From positions 1 to 33,410 of the forward strand of contig URRQ01000026.1 in assembly GCA_900550235.1 (NCBI GenBank): a DNA stretch of 33,410 nt. Reading direction: 5' to 3'. How positions within the stretch are numbered: the first letter of the stretch is position 1; each line of letters begins with the position of its first letter. Positions 7,441 to 15,584 of this stretch are shown in pieces. A program made the position numbers and the translations under genes. The DNA comes from an uncultured Lachnospiraceae bacterium (lineage in GTDB: Bacteria > Bacillota > Clostridia > Lachnospirales > Lachnospiraceae). Under the pieces are notes generated by a model. It made no database searches, was not told the DNA's origin, and saw only the letters and a list, made by a program, of their open reading frames with translations.

Positions 7441-7482
7441 AACTTACTCTCCTTCTGCCTTCTTTTTCCGTCGTTCTATTCT

Positions 7483-7902
7483 CTATAACTCACTATCATC
7501 TACAACTTTTACATGTTCTTTTTCCAGAATCTGTACTGCTTTCTCTGTATCGTCTGTACTAAACACCATAACCGGCGCTTTTTCTTCCCGAATTACAAAA
7601 GAATAAATATAATTGATGCTGATCTGTGCGTCCGCTAATATTTTCAGCATCTGATTCAGATTGCCTTTCTGATCCACCAATTCTACTCCCACTACTTCGT
7701 GGATTCGAACTACAAAACCTTTGGAGGTGAGATAGCGTTTCGCCTCTTCTGCCTGATCTACCACCAAGCGCAAAATGGAAAATTCCGGATTGTCAAAAGA
7801 TGAGATTGCGCGAATATTAATATGCGCTTCTGTAAGTGCATCTGTTACGTCCATCAGACTTCCGGTTCTATTTTCTACGAATACTGATAACTGCTTAATC
7901 AT
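7483..7902 (-). CDS. Tandem ACT-domain protein (first copy)
   Basis: The 139-residue protein has two ACT domains. The first opens with IKQLSVFVENRTGSLMDVTD and the second includes GNLNQMLKILADAQISINYI. It is full length and has no other domain. It follows iorB by nine bases and precedes the paaK at 6130-7440 by 42 bases, so it is translated as part of the operon. Its likeness to the ACT protein at 5686-6117 suggests a paired duplication along with the ligases. Such ACT proteins beside indolepyruvate oxidoreductase and PaaK genes are common in Clostridia and archaea. The ligand is probably an aromatic amino acid, but this is inference. Confidence 0.88.
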   Translation of the reverse strand: MIKQLSVFVENRTGSLMDVTDALTEAHINIRAISSFDNPEFSILRLVVDQAEEAKRYLTSKGFVVRIHEVVGVELVDQKGNLNQMLKILADAQISINYIYSFVIREEKAPVMVFSTDDTEKAVQILEKEHVKVVDDSEL

Positions 7903-7911
7903 ATGCTCCTC

Positions 7912-8481
7912 CTATAGCTGATATCCTACGTCAAATGCTGTTTTATTGATTTCAATGGTCTTCGGTGGTACAGTTTTTTCAATTACTTCATACCATTGTT
8001 CTTTTGTAAAATCCATATGCTGTGCGGCAATTCCTAACACGATCATATTAAATACTCTTGGATTGCCTAATTTTTTTGCTTCCTCTGTTGCATTGACTGT
8101 ATAGACTTTATGCTCTTTTGACAAATCCTCCAAAATGCCTTCCGGGTATTCTGCCGCACCAATCACAACCGGCATCGGATCGATTCTCCAATCATTTACA
8201 ATCAAAGCTCCTTCTTTCTTTAAAAAATGAGAATATCGAAGAGCCTCAAGCCGTTCAAACGCGATGATCACATCTGCCTGTCCTTCTTCCACGATCGGTT
8301 CTGCAACTTTTTCACCATAACGTACATAAGTCACAACACTTCCGCCTCTTTGCGCCATTCCATGCACTTCGGAAAGCTTCACATCATATCCCCCTGCAAT
8401 GGCAAGTCCTCCTAAGATACGGCTTGTAAGAAGTGTTCCCTGTCCTCCTACACCAACGATCATAATATTCTTTGTTGCCAT
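7912..8481 (-). CDS. iorB: Indolepyruvate ferredoxin oxidoreductase, beta subunit
   Basis: The 189-residue subunit is the gamma-domain part of the pyruvate:ferredoxin oxidoreductase superfamily and pairs with IorA to decarboxylate aryl pyruvates to aryl-acetyl-CoA with reduced ferredoxin. It opens with TKNIMIVGVGGQGTLLTSRI, the conserved IorB start, followed by EVHGMAQRGGSVVTYVRYG and ADVIIAFERLEALRY. Length is normal. The ATG shares one base with the iorA stop codon (TAATG), so translation is coupled and the subunits should be made in equal amounts. It is cytoplasmic. Confidence 0.95.
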   Translation of the reverse strand: MATKNIMIVGVGGQGTLLTSRILGGLAIAGGYDVKLSEVHGMAQRGGSVVTYVRYGEKVAEPIVEEGQADVIIAFERLEALRYSHFLKKEGALIVNDWRIDPMPVVIGAAEYPEGILEDLSKEHKVYTVNATEEAKKLGNPRVFNMIVLGIAAQHMDFTKEQWYEVIEKTVPPKTIEINKTAFDVGYQL

Positions 8482-10232
8482 TATCTGTCACCTGCCTTTA
8501 CCAATTCAATTGCGTCAAATTTACAAAGTGTGGCGCAAAGTCCACATCCTGTACACATCGTATCATCAATACGAATTGTTCCGTCCTCATTTCGCGTCAT
8601 CGCCGGACATCCCGGTTTCATACACATTCCACACTTTTTGCACTTGTCCGGATGAGCGATGTAAAGAGGTTTCTTTGATTTATCCAACAAGACGCAAGGG
8701 GATTTTGTAATAATAACAGATACTTCATCCTTCGCAGTTTCCTCTTTTACAACACGTTCCAGTTCAGCAATGTCAAATGCATTCACTTCTACAACATTCT
8801 TCACACCGATTGCTCTGCAAAGTCCTGCAATATCGATGGCATAGGTCGGTTCTCCCAAAAGAGTTTTTCCTGTTGCCGCATGATCCTGATGTCCTGTCAT
8901 ACCGGTTGTTGAATTATCCAAAATCATTACCGTACCGGTCGCTTTATTGTACATCATATTCATCAAGGAATTCACTCCTGTATGTAAAAATGTGGAATCT
9001 CCGATCACTGCAACCCAATTCTTCACATAGTCTTTTCCTTTTGCTTTTTCCATACCATGAAGAGAAGAAATACTTGCCCCCATACAGATGGTTGTGTCCA
9101 CGACACTCAATGGAGCTACTGCACCAAGTGTATAACAACCAATATCTCCTGCTGCATGCAGTTTTAATTTATTCAAAACATAATATACGCTTCTATGCGG
9201 ACATCCCGGGCAAAGAATTGGCGGACGTCCCGGCGCTTTTGCCGGCGCTTTTAATTCTAATTCTTCTCCAAGAATTGCAGTACGGATCATATTGGCGCTA
9301 TACTCGCCCTGTACGGTGAAGATTTCTTTTCCTATTGCCTGGATTCCCCATGATTTTACTTGTTCCTCAATCACCGGATCCAATTCTTCGATAATATATA
9401 ATTTTTCAACTTTATTTGCAAATTCTTGAATCAGTTTTTTCGGAAGTGGATTCACAAGTCCAAGTTTTAAAACAGAAGCATTCGGCAACGCCTCTTTGAC
9501 ATACTGATATGGAATTCCGCTCGTAATAACCCCGATTTTCGTATCTTGCATTTCTACGCGATTGACGGAGAGTGTATTTGCTGCTTCTGCCAATTCCAAA
9601 TTCTTCTGTTCGATAACAACATGACGTAATTTTGCATTTCCAGGCATCATAACCGTCTTTTGAATATTTTTTACATACGGCTTATCTTCCACCTGTTTCC
9701 GTTCACACAATTCTACAATTCCTTGCGAATGAGCGAGTCTTGTTGTTGTACGCAAGATCACAGGGCGATCAAATTGCTCACTGATCTCAAAAGCCTCTTT
9801 CATGAATTCCTTTGCTTCCATACTGTCCGAAGGCTCCAAAACCGGAACTTGTGCTGCTCTTGCGATCATTCTTGTGTCTTGTTCATTTTGAGAGCTATAT
9901 AATCCCGGATCATCAGCAACTACTAACACAAGCCCACCGTTCACTCCCATGTAGGAAACTGTATAAAGGGGATCGGATGCCACATTCAAACCTACATGTT
10001 TCATGCATGCCATAGCTCGAACCCCTGATACACTTGCTCCAATCGCAACTTCTGTCGCCACTTTTTCATTCGGTGACCATTCCGCATAAATATCTTCTTT
10101 ATACTTCACTATATTTTCACTAATCTCTGTACTTGGTGTACCCGGATATGCTGCTGAAACTTTTACTCCAGCTTCATATGCTCCACGGGCAATCGCCTCA
10201 TTTCCAAGCATGATTACTTTATTCTCTGACAT
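8481..10232 (-). CDS. iorA: Indolepyruvate ferredoxin oxidoreductase, alpha subunit
   Basis: This is the large catalytic subunit, 583 residues from the chosen start. It uses thiamine diphosphate and iron-sulfur clusters to convert indolepyruvate, phenylpyruvate or hydroxyphenylpyruvate to the aryl-acetyl-CoA. The N-terminal domain has AAYPGTPSTEI, the centre has the CPGCPHR motif, and the TPP-binding region reads VAVIGDSTFLHTGVNSLMN. Two 4Fe-4S motifs close the protein: CKKCGMCMKPGCP and CTGCGLCATLC. An upstream ATG at 10244 exists, but AAGGATGGG lies correctly for the ATG at 10232, which follows the paaK stop by one base (TAAAATG). Both features favour the shorter start. Genes on both sides encode PaaK and ACT proteins, which supports an aryl-pyruvate substrate over a branched-chain one. 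Confidence 0.95.
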   Translation of the reverse strand: MSENKVIMLGNEAIARGAYEAGVKVSAAYPGTPSTEISENIVKYKEDIYAEWSPNEKVATEVAIGASVSGVRAMACMKHVGLNVASDPLYTVSYMGVNGGLVLVVADDPGLYSSQNEQDTRMIARAAQVPVLEPSDSMEAKEFMKEAFEISEQFDRPVILRTTTRLAHSQGIVELCERKQVEDKPYVKNIQKTVMMPGNAKLRHVVIEQKNLELAEAANTLSVNRVEMQDTKIGVITSGIPYQYVKEALPNASVLKLGLVNPLPKKLIQEFANKVEKLYIIEELDPVIEEQVKSWGIQAIGKEIFTVQGEYSANMIRTAILGEELELKAPAKAPGRPPILCPGCPHRSVYYVLNKLKLHAAGDIGCYTLGAVAPLSVVDTTICMGASISSLHGMEKAKGKDYVKNWVAVIGDSTFLHTGVNSLMNMMYNKATGTVMILDNSTTGMTGHQDHAATGKTLLGEPTYAIDIAGLCRAIGVKNVVEVNAFDIAELERVVKEETAKDEVSVIITKSPCVLLDKSKKPLYIAHPDKCKKCGMCMKPGCPAMTRNEDGTIRIDDTMCTGCGLCATLCKFDAIELVKAGDR

Positions 10233-10233
10233 T

Positions 10234-11544
10234 TTACAGCCCATCCTTTCGTAAATCTGTTACTCGTTTTGCTTTTCCTTCAAAGCGTTTCAATGAATGT
10301 GGCGCTACAAGTCTGATATTGGTAGCCAGTCCAAGCATTGATTTTAAATATGATTTAATTCTTGTTTCCAATTCGCTTAATTTTGTATAACTGTCAAGCA
10401 AACGATCATCAATCAGTTCTACGGTAATCGTCATCACATCCAAGCGGTTCTTACGCTCTACAAGAATCTCATAGTGCGGTCCAATCTCCGGAATTTTAAG
10501 CAATACTTCTTCAATCTGTGTCGGGAATACATTGACTCCTCGAATCACAAGCATATCATCAGCACGACCGGACAAATTTTCCATGCGGACTGTTGTTCGT
10601 CCACATTTACACGGTGCATACTCCAATCTTGTCAAATCTCCGGTTCTATATCTGACAAGTGGAAGAGCCTCTTTTCCAAGACAAGTAACGACCAATTCTC
10701 CTCTTTCTCCCGGCGGAAGAACTTCTCCTGTTTTCGGATCAATAATCTCCGGAATAAACCAATCTTCATTGATGTGCATTCCACATAGTTCAGTACATTC
10801 GCCTGCTACACCTGGTCCACAAAGTTCACTCATTCCGTAGTTTTGTGTGCACACAAACTGATCTCCCCACACTTTATGCATTTCTTCCCGCATCGGTTCC
10901 GTCATACCTTCTCCACCAAAAAGTCCGATTCTTACTTGTAGATCTTTTGACGGATCCAATCCTCGATTTCTGATTTCTTCCCCCAGATGCAATGCGTAGG
11001 ACGGAGTGGCTACCAAAAGTGTCACTCCCATATCCTGTAAAAACATGATCTGCTTATTTGTATTCCCTGAAGACATCGGGATTACAGATGCACCCAGATT
11101 CTCCAATCCACCGTGTAGCCCTAAAGCCCCGGTAAATGTTCCATACCCAAAAGAAATCTGACATACATCTTCCGGTGTCGCTCCACCCATACAGGCAACA
11201 CGGGTTACGTTATTGAGCCAGACTTCTAAATCATGTTTCGTATATCCAACTACCGTTGGTTTTCCTGTCGTTCCTGAGCTTGCATGAAAACGAACAAGAT
11301 CTTTTTTATCTACTGCAAACATTCCCATCGGATAATTCTCCCGAAAATCAGCTTTGTACGTAAACGGCATTTTTTGCAAATCTTCCAGTGTCTGAATATC
11401 CTCCGGGTTTAACCCTGCCTCATCCATCTTTTTACGATAAGGACTGGATTTTTCATATATATAAGAAACGGTCTCCTTTAATCTTTCCAGTTGAATTCTT
11501 TCAATTTCTTTCCTTGAAAGCGTTTCTTCTTTTGACCATATCAT
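10234..11544 (-). CDS. paaK: Phenylacetate--CoA ligase (first copy in operon)
   Basis: The 436-residue AMP-forming aryl-acetate CoA ligase heads the operon. Visible motifs are SSGTTGKPTVVGYT (nucleotide loop, about residues 94-107), QNYGMSELCGPGVAGEC in the centre, and DDMLVIRGVNVFPTQIE in the lid. A CKCGRT cysteine motif precedes the lid, as in other PaaK proteins. Length is normal. The ATG at 11544 follows AAGGAGGAAGAATTC. Its stop codon is one base from the iorA start, which ties the two functions tightly. Together with iorAB it would interconvert aryl acetate and aryl-acetyl-CoA. The direction in vivo (scavenging acid or releasing acid with ATP formation) cannot be told from sequence. Confidence 0.93.
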   Translation of the reverse strand: MIWSKEETLSRKEIERIQLERLKETVSYIYEKSSPYRKKMDEAGLNPEDIQTLEDLQKMPFTYKADFRENYPMGMFAVDKKDLVRFHASSGTTGKPTVVGYTKHDLEVWLNNVTRVACMGGATPEDVCQISFGYGTFTGALGLHGGLENLGASVIPMSSGNTNKQIMFLQDMGVTLLVATPSYALHLGEEIRNRGLDPSKDLQVRIGLFGGEGMTEPMREEMHKVWGDQFVCTQNYGMSELCGPGVAGECTELCGMHINEDWFIPEIIDPKTGEVLPPGERGELVVTCLGKEALPLVRYRTGDLTRLEYAPCKCGRTTVRMENLSGRADDMLVIRGVNVFPTQIEEVLLKIPEIGPHYEILVERKNRLDVMTITVELIDDRLLDSYTKLSELETRIKSYLKSMLGLATNIRLVAPHSLKRFEGKAKRVTDLRKDGL

Positions 11545-11578
11545 GAATTCTTCCTCCTTGCTGCATTACTTATCCTTA

Positions 11579-11612
11579 AGTATAGCACAACGCTTTCGTA
11601 ATTTAAAGCGTT
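11579..11612 (-). promoter_or_regulatory. Aromatic-acid operon promoter with overlapping operator-like dyad
   Basis: On the minus strand TTTAAA (11602-11607) and TATACT (11579-11584, with an extended TG) are 17 bases apart. A perfect 8-bp inverted repeat, AACGCTTT (11589-11596) and AAAGCGTT (11605-11612), covers the -35 and the spacer. This position suits a repressor. No regulator gene lies next to the operon. The remainder of the gene-free stretch 11613-11696 is AT-rich and shows nothing else. Confidence 0.55.
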
Positions 11613-11696
11613 GATTTGAAGAATTTAAACATTTTCAATATACAATTCTCAAAATAAACGAATAAGTAAACAAATTCTACAAAAAATCACTTTTAT

Positions 11697-11741
11697 CATA
11701 AAAAAAGAGACGTATAAAAACTCTTTCCTTTTATACGCCTC
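11697..11741 (-). terminator. Rho-independent terminator after the ZIP gene
   Basis: On the minus strand GAGGCGTATAAAA (11729-11741) pairs with TTTTATACGTCTC (11707-11719) via one wobble pair, then a run of seven T follows. It closes the zinc-ribbon / DUF6062 / ZIP operon. Confidence 0.9.
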
Positions 11742-11752
11742 ACTTTTCAATT

Positions 11753-12541
11753 TTATCCCAAAGCTACATCCAAGATCATCATGACCATAAATCCTAGCGC
11801 AAACCCGATTGTTCCAATATCTGAATGCTCGCCTTCTGCCGATTCCGGAATCAATTCTTCTACCACAACATACAGCATAGCGCCGGCAGCCAGCGCCAAA
11901 AGATATGGAAGCGCCGGTTCAATAAATCTGGAAAGAAGGATTGTAATCACAGCGGCAATCGGTTCTACAATACCCGAAAGTGTTCCGTAAACAAATGCTT
12001 TCATTCTTCCCACATTTCCAGCGCTTTTCAGCGGAAGTGAAATGATCGCTCCTTCCGGAAAATTCTGAATTGCGATTCCGATCGACAAGGCGATAGCTCC
12101 CATAAGGGTAACGCTTGTATTCTGAGACAGCACTCCGGCGAATACAACTCCCACTGCCATTCCTTCCGGAATATTATGCAGTGTAACTGCAAATATAAGC
12201 ATCGTCAGTTTTCGCAATGAATGCTTTGGCTGGATTCCTTCCGGCTTTTCCTGATCCAAATGAAGATGAGGAATCAATTTATCCATAAGTAAAAGGAATA
12301 GAAAGCCTAACGCTAATCCAACTGCTGCCGGTATAAAAGCTAACTTTCCCAACCCTTCCGACATATCCATAGCAGGAATCAAAAGCGACCATACGGAAGC
12401 CGCCACCATTACACCCGAAGCAAATCCTAACAACCCTTTTTGAATCAAAGGTTTGATCTCATTCTTCAGAAAAAACACACAGGCAGAACCTGCCAATGTT
12501 CCAAAAAAAGGAATCAAAATTCCGATTAACACATTCTTCAT
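11753..12541 (-). CDS. ZIP family metal transporter
   Basis: The 262-residue inner membrane protein belongs to the ZIP family, which imports zinc and other divalent metals. It has about eight hydrophobic segments and starts with a membrane helix. The metal-site motifs are clear: LHNIPEGMAVG at about residues 121-131 and IQNFPEGAIISLPL around 157-170. An interrupted His stretch, LIPHLHLD, lies in the variable loop near residue 90, where ZIP proteins often carry a His-rich region. Length is close to that of ZupT-like members. The start is only four bases from the stop of the DUF6062 gene, so it is co-translated. Metal specificity is not readable; zinc is the default expectation. Confidence 0.92.
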   Translation of the reverse strand: MKNVLIGILIPFFGTLAGSACVFFLKNEIKPLIQKGLLGFASGVMVAASVWSLLIPAMDMSEGLGKLAFIPAAVGLALGFLFLLLMDKLIPHLHLDQEKPEGIQPKHSLRKLTMLIFAVTLHNIPEGMAVGVVFAGVLSQNTSVTLMGAIALSIGIAIQNFPEGAIISLPLKSAGNVGRMKAFVYGTLSGIVEPIAAVITILLSRFIEPALPYLLALAAGAMLYVVVEELIPESAEGEHSDIGTIGFALGFMVMMILDVALG

Positions 12542-12545
12542 TGAT

Positions 12546-13268
12546 TTAATTCTCTTTCTTTTCTAATATGCTATTTAATTTTACGAGACTTCTCTCAACC
12601 GCATCTTTTGAATTTTTCCAAGGTTCATTCTTGAATCTGTAATCATATTTTTGAATAAACCAATCCAAATCTTCTTTTACACGTTTCATATTCTCGATAT
12701 AAACCGTAGTAATATCATGCAAAAAGTTTTCCTGCACTTTTCCGCTTAACTGTTCGATACCGGTTCGATACAGTATCCCGTAGTGCTTTGTACAAAAACC
12801 TTTTGCTGATACTAATGTATGCTGAAAGTCACTTTCTTTTTTGTATAAATAACAGATTGTTTTCAAATATTGTTGAAAAATATCTTGGATCTTGTTACAT
12901 ACAAAACAGCTGTTACTTACCGTATCCGTATAGTCGCTCACCGGATTCCCGGAGTCCTTTACTTTTCCAAACAAAGGCTTTTTCACAACTTCCGGTTTGT
13001 GATTTTCCAAATTATGAATGACTGTCTCCATATGCGTATTCAGCATCAATGCCACTCCTAATTTATCTTGACGTGTAAGCAGCATCTTAATATGTTTTTC
13101 ACAAAATCCTGTTTTATTACTTTCCATTCTCTGATCGTCAACCATATATCCTGACATTGTAATTCGAAGAGCATCCTCTTCCAGTTGATTATACATGGCA
13201 CATAGCGGACATTCACAATCTTCATGGAATGCATCATTAATTGGTATTGTATATAGTTTTTCCTTCAT
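12546..13268 (-). CDS. DUF6062 family Cys/His-rich protein
   Basis: The 240-residue protein matches DUF6062, an uncharacterised Clostridia family. It contains two matching metal-ligand-like modules: Cys20-x2-Cys23 with Cys56-x2-His59 (GFCEKH), then Cys121-x2-Cys124 with Cys159-x2-His162 (GFCTKH). The intervals of 33 and 35 residues are nearly equal, which points to an internal duplication. The remainder is helical and charged. No signal peptide or membrane segment is present, so it is probably cytoplasmic. It lies 8 bases after the zinc-ribbon gene and 4 before the ZIP transporter gene. Zinc binding is inferred from the motifs and context; no activity can be assigned. Confidence 0.82.
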   Translation of the reverse strand: MKEKLYTIPINDAFHEDCECPLCAMYNQLEEDALRITMSGYMVDDQRMESNKTGFCEKHIKMLLTRQDKLGVALMLNTHMETVIHNLENHKPEVVKKPLFGKVKDSGNPVSDYTDTVSNSCFVCNKIQDIFQQYLKTICYLYKKESDFQHTLVSAKGFCTKHYGILYRTGIEQLSGKVQENFLHDITTVYIENMKRVKEDLDWFIQKYDYRFKNEPWKNSKDAVERSLVKLNSILEKKEN

Positions 13269-13276
13269 ATCGTTTT

Positions 13277-14212
13277 CTATTCTGTCTGCGTAGCTGCTTC
13301 ATCTGCATTTGTTGAATCTGCTGTATTATCCGTTGTTGCCGGATCTGTTGCTCCGTCTGTTCCTTGGCTGTCTGTTCCTTGACCTTCTGTTCCATTTGTT
13401 GTTGCATCTTGTTCCACTGCAGCGTCGATATCTTCCATTACCTGGTCAATAGACTCATTCTTTTTCTCTTCTTGATCTTCCTTTTTCTTGTCATCTTTTT
13501 TATCCATTATAGACTCAAATTTCTTTACGCCGATGTTGATCCAGCCTTTGACAGTCTCTCTGTTAAAATATAATGCCGCACCAATTGCTGCCATGATCAA
13601 AACAAATACGAGGAATTTTAAGAATCCTTTTCCTCTTCTCTTCTTCGATTTTTCCTTTGTGCGTACCTCTTTCACGCGTTTTTCAGGCATTTCTTTGAAT
13701 TTCTTCTCGTGTTGTCTTTGCGTTTCTTTTCCTGCTCTGTCTTTGACTGCTTTTTCCGGTCTTCTCTCCGGTTTCTTCTCAACAGGTTCTTTTGTTCGAT
13801 TTTCCGGTTTCTCTTTTTTCTTCGCCGGTTTCTTATTCTTTTGTTCCGGTTTGCATTTCACCGATTTTTTCTCTTCACTGTATTCTGTCACCAACTCCTG
13901 AGCAGGTGCTTCATAATCCATATCCTTTTCTACAATATCTTCTACTCGTGCCTCAAACACCCTTGTCAAAGACAAATCCTCCTGTGGATCCTGTATCTGT
14001 TTTTCCAACTCATTCTCACGAGTTTTTTCTGCAGCTGACTGTTCCTGTGCCGGATTCACATCTGTTTTCTTTGCTTTTTTCTTATCCAGATTGATTTTTA
14101 TTTTGCATTCATAACAAAAAGCATAGTCATTATATATCGGATTCCCCTGTGTATCTTTCCCCACTTCAACTGACTTTACTTTCATTTCCTGTCCACATCT
14201 TTTACAACGCAT
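13277..14212 (-). CDS. Zinc-ribbon membrane protein with charged linker
   Basis: The 311-residue protein starts with a zinc ribbon: CKRCGQEM at residues 3-10 and CYECKIKI near residue 33 supply four cysteines. A long low-complexity region rich in Lys, Glu and Pro fills residues 45-195. One membrane helix follows (FLKFLVFVLIMAAIGAALYF, about 198-217). The C-terminal segment is Lys/Glu-rich and then Thr/Asp/Gly-rich, ending in TQTE, and is probably outside the cell. The N terminus would be cytoplasmic. It is first in an operon with DUF6062 and a ZIP transporter. The ATG at 14212 follows AAGGAGGGAGC. Many Clostridia carry such proteins without known function; the linker composition limits homology-based inference. 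Confidence 0.75.
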   Translation of the reverse strand: MRCKRCGQEMKVKSVEVGKDTQGNPIYNDYAFCYECKIKINLDKKKAKKTDVNPAQEQSAAEKTRENELEKQIQDPQEDLSLTRVFEARVEDIVEKDMDYEAPAQELVTEYSEEKKSVKCKPEQKNKKPAKKKEKPENRTKEPVEKKPERRPEKAVKDRAGKETQRQHEKKFKEMPEKRVKEVRTKEKSKKRRGKGFLKFLVFVLIMAAIGAALYFNRETVKGWINIGVKKFESIMDKKDDKKKEDQEEKKNESIDQVMEDIDAAVEQDATTNGTEGQGTDSQGTDGATDPATTDNTADSTNADEAATQTE

Positions 14213-14247
14213 AGTTGCTCCCTCCTTATATATGCATTATCAGGTAT

Positions 14248-14277
14248 AGTATAACATAATTTGACACATTTCTACAA
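14248..14277 (-). promoter_or_regulatory. Promoter of the zinc-ribbon/DUF6062/ZIP operon
   Basis: On the minus strand TTGTAG (14272-14277) and TATACT (14248-14253) are 18 bases apart, and the -10 is preceded by TGT, giving an extended -10. It is divergent from the DUF4317 promoter only 14 bases away. No zinc-regulator (Zur-like) palindrome was recognised. Confidence 0.6.
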
Positions 14278-14290
14278 GAAATTATTCATA

Positions 14291-14320
14291 TTGCATTTTC
14301 TTTCCATTTTACGCTATAAT
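14291..14320 (+). promoter_or_regulatory. Promoter of the DUF4317 gene
   Basis: TTGCAT (14291-14296) and a perfect TATAAT (14315-14320) are 18 bases apart. The transcript would start near 14327, leaving a leader of about 30 bases with AAAGGGGA before the ATG. Confidence 0.7.
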
Positions 14321-14356
14321 AACTAGGCGATCATTTTGCAAAGGGGATATACAAAT

Positions 14357-15511
14357 ATGAATAAAAAAGAAATCTCGGAAATAAAAAAACAATTTACACC
14401 ATCAAATTGTGCCATTACAAGAATCTGTGGTTGCTATGTGAACGGAGAAAAAGAAAAAAAATCTACATTCAAACAAGCATTTCTTTCTCTTCCGGAAGAA
14501 GAAATGTTCAAATACTTCGATATTTTCCGCAAATCTCTTTCCGGAACAATTGGGAAAAATCTCATCAATATGGAATTTTCTTTGGATTCGGAAATGGAAG
14601 GCGGACCCCAGGAGTTTTTGTTAAAGCTTCGAAACAGTCATTTGACAGATGATGTACTTCTCCATACATTTTATGACCGTATCATCGAGTCCTATGACTA
14701 TGCGGAGCATTATCTTATCCTTCTTATTCATGCTGCCTATGATGTACCCGGAAAATCTTCTGATAACGAAGAGATGTTTGATGCTTCCGATGAAGTCTAT
14801 GACTACATCCTATGTAACATCTGTCCGGTCAATCTGTCAAAACCGGGGCTTTCATATGACGTAGAGCTTAATAACTTTCATGAACGAATCCGCGATTGGA
14901 TTGTGGAAATGCCGGACCGCGGCTTTTTATTCCCGGCTTTTAACGATCGAAGCACCGACCTCCATCAGACATTATACTATTCCAAGAAACCGGAAGATCT
15001 GCATTTTGAGCTGATCGATCATCTGCTTGGATGTCAGATTCCACTTAGCGCAGGCAGTCAAAAAGAAACATTCCACACCTTGATCGAAGAGACACTTGGT
15101 GAAGAATGTTCTTACGAAATCGTCCGCAATATTCACGAAAATCTAAACGAACTTATCGAAGAGCAGAAAGAATCACCTGTTCCTGTTGAACTTGACAAAG
15201 ATGAGGTAAAATATCTGTTTGCGAAAAGTGGGGTAACTGAAGAAAAACTGGAGGACTTTGACAAACAATATGAAGCTGCCGCTGGTGAACAATCTACTCT
15301 TCTTGCTTCTAACATCACTAACACTCGCTCCTTTGAGATCAAAACACCTGATGTTATCATCAAGGTGAATCCGGAGCGTACAGATCTTGTTGAAACAATG
15401 ACCATCAACGGTCGCCGTTGTCTCGTGATCGGCGTAGATGATCATGTGGAAATCAATGGAATTTCTGCAAAAACCATGTTACCGAAAGACCTTGACACAG
15501 AACTGGATTAA
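14357..15511 (+). CDS. DUF4317 domain-containing protein
   Basis: The 384-residue protein belongs to DUF4317, an uncharacterised family largely confined to Clostridia. It starts MNKKEISEIKKQFTPSNCAI, the usual opening of the family, followed by ITRICGCYVNGEKEK. The remainder is soluble and mixed alpha/beta, with an acidic, helical region near 290-320. No membrane segment or known catalytic motif is seen. An in-frame ATG at 14336 was rejected because AAAGGGGA lies 9 bases before the ATG at 14357. It is a single-gene unit between its own promoter and the terminator at 15525-15578. Function is unknown. Confidence 0.88.
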   Translation: MNKKEISEIKKQFTPSNCAITRICGCYVNGEKEKKSTFKQAFLSLPEEEMFKYFDIFRKSLSGTIGKNLINMEFSLDSEMEGGPQEFLLKLRNSHLTDDVLLHTFYDRIIESYDYAEHYLILLIHAAYDVPGKSSDNEEMFDASDEVYDYILCNICPVNLSKPGLSYDVELNNFHERIRDWIVEMPDRGFLFPAFNDRSTDLHQTLYYSKKPEDLHFELIDHLLGCQIPLSAGSQKETFHTLIEETLGEECSYEIVRNIHENLNELIEEQKESPVPVELDKDEVKYLFAKSGVTEEKLEDFDKQYEAAAGEQSTLLASNITNTRSFEIKTPDVIIKVNPERTDLVETMTINGRRCLVIGVDDHVEINGISAKTMLPKDLDTELD

Positions 15512-15524
15512 TTCCATATCGATT

Positions 15525-15578
15525 TCAAAAAAGACGTTGGATGTCTCTCACTTATAACATCCAACGTCTTTCTTTTTT
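15525..15578. terminator. Bidirectional rho-independent terminator
   Basis: A perfect 15-bp stem (AAAGACGTTGGATGT at 15530-15544, its complement at 15557-15571) has T-rich tracts on both strands. It separates the convergent DUF4317 and MoxR-like ATPase genes and serves both. Confidence 0.92.
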
Positions 15579-15584
15579 ATATTT

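Noticed and set aside
13364..14094. Several long plus-strand frames opposite the zinc-ribbon gene
   Set aside because: They mirror the Lys/Glu-rich low-complexity coding strand and lack ribosome sites and recognisable domains.
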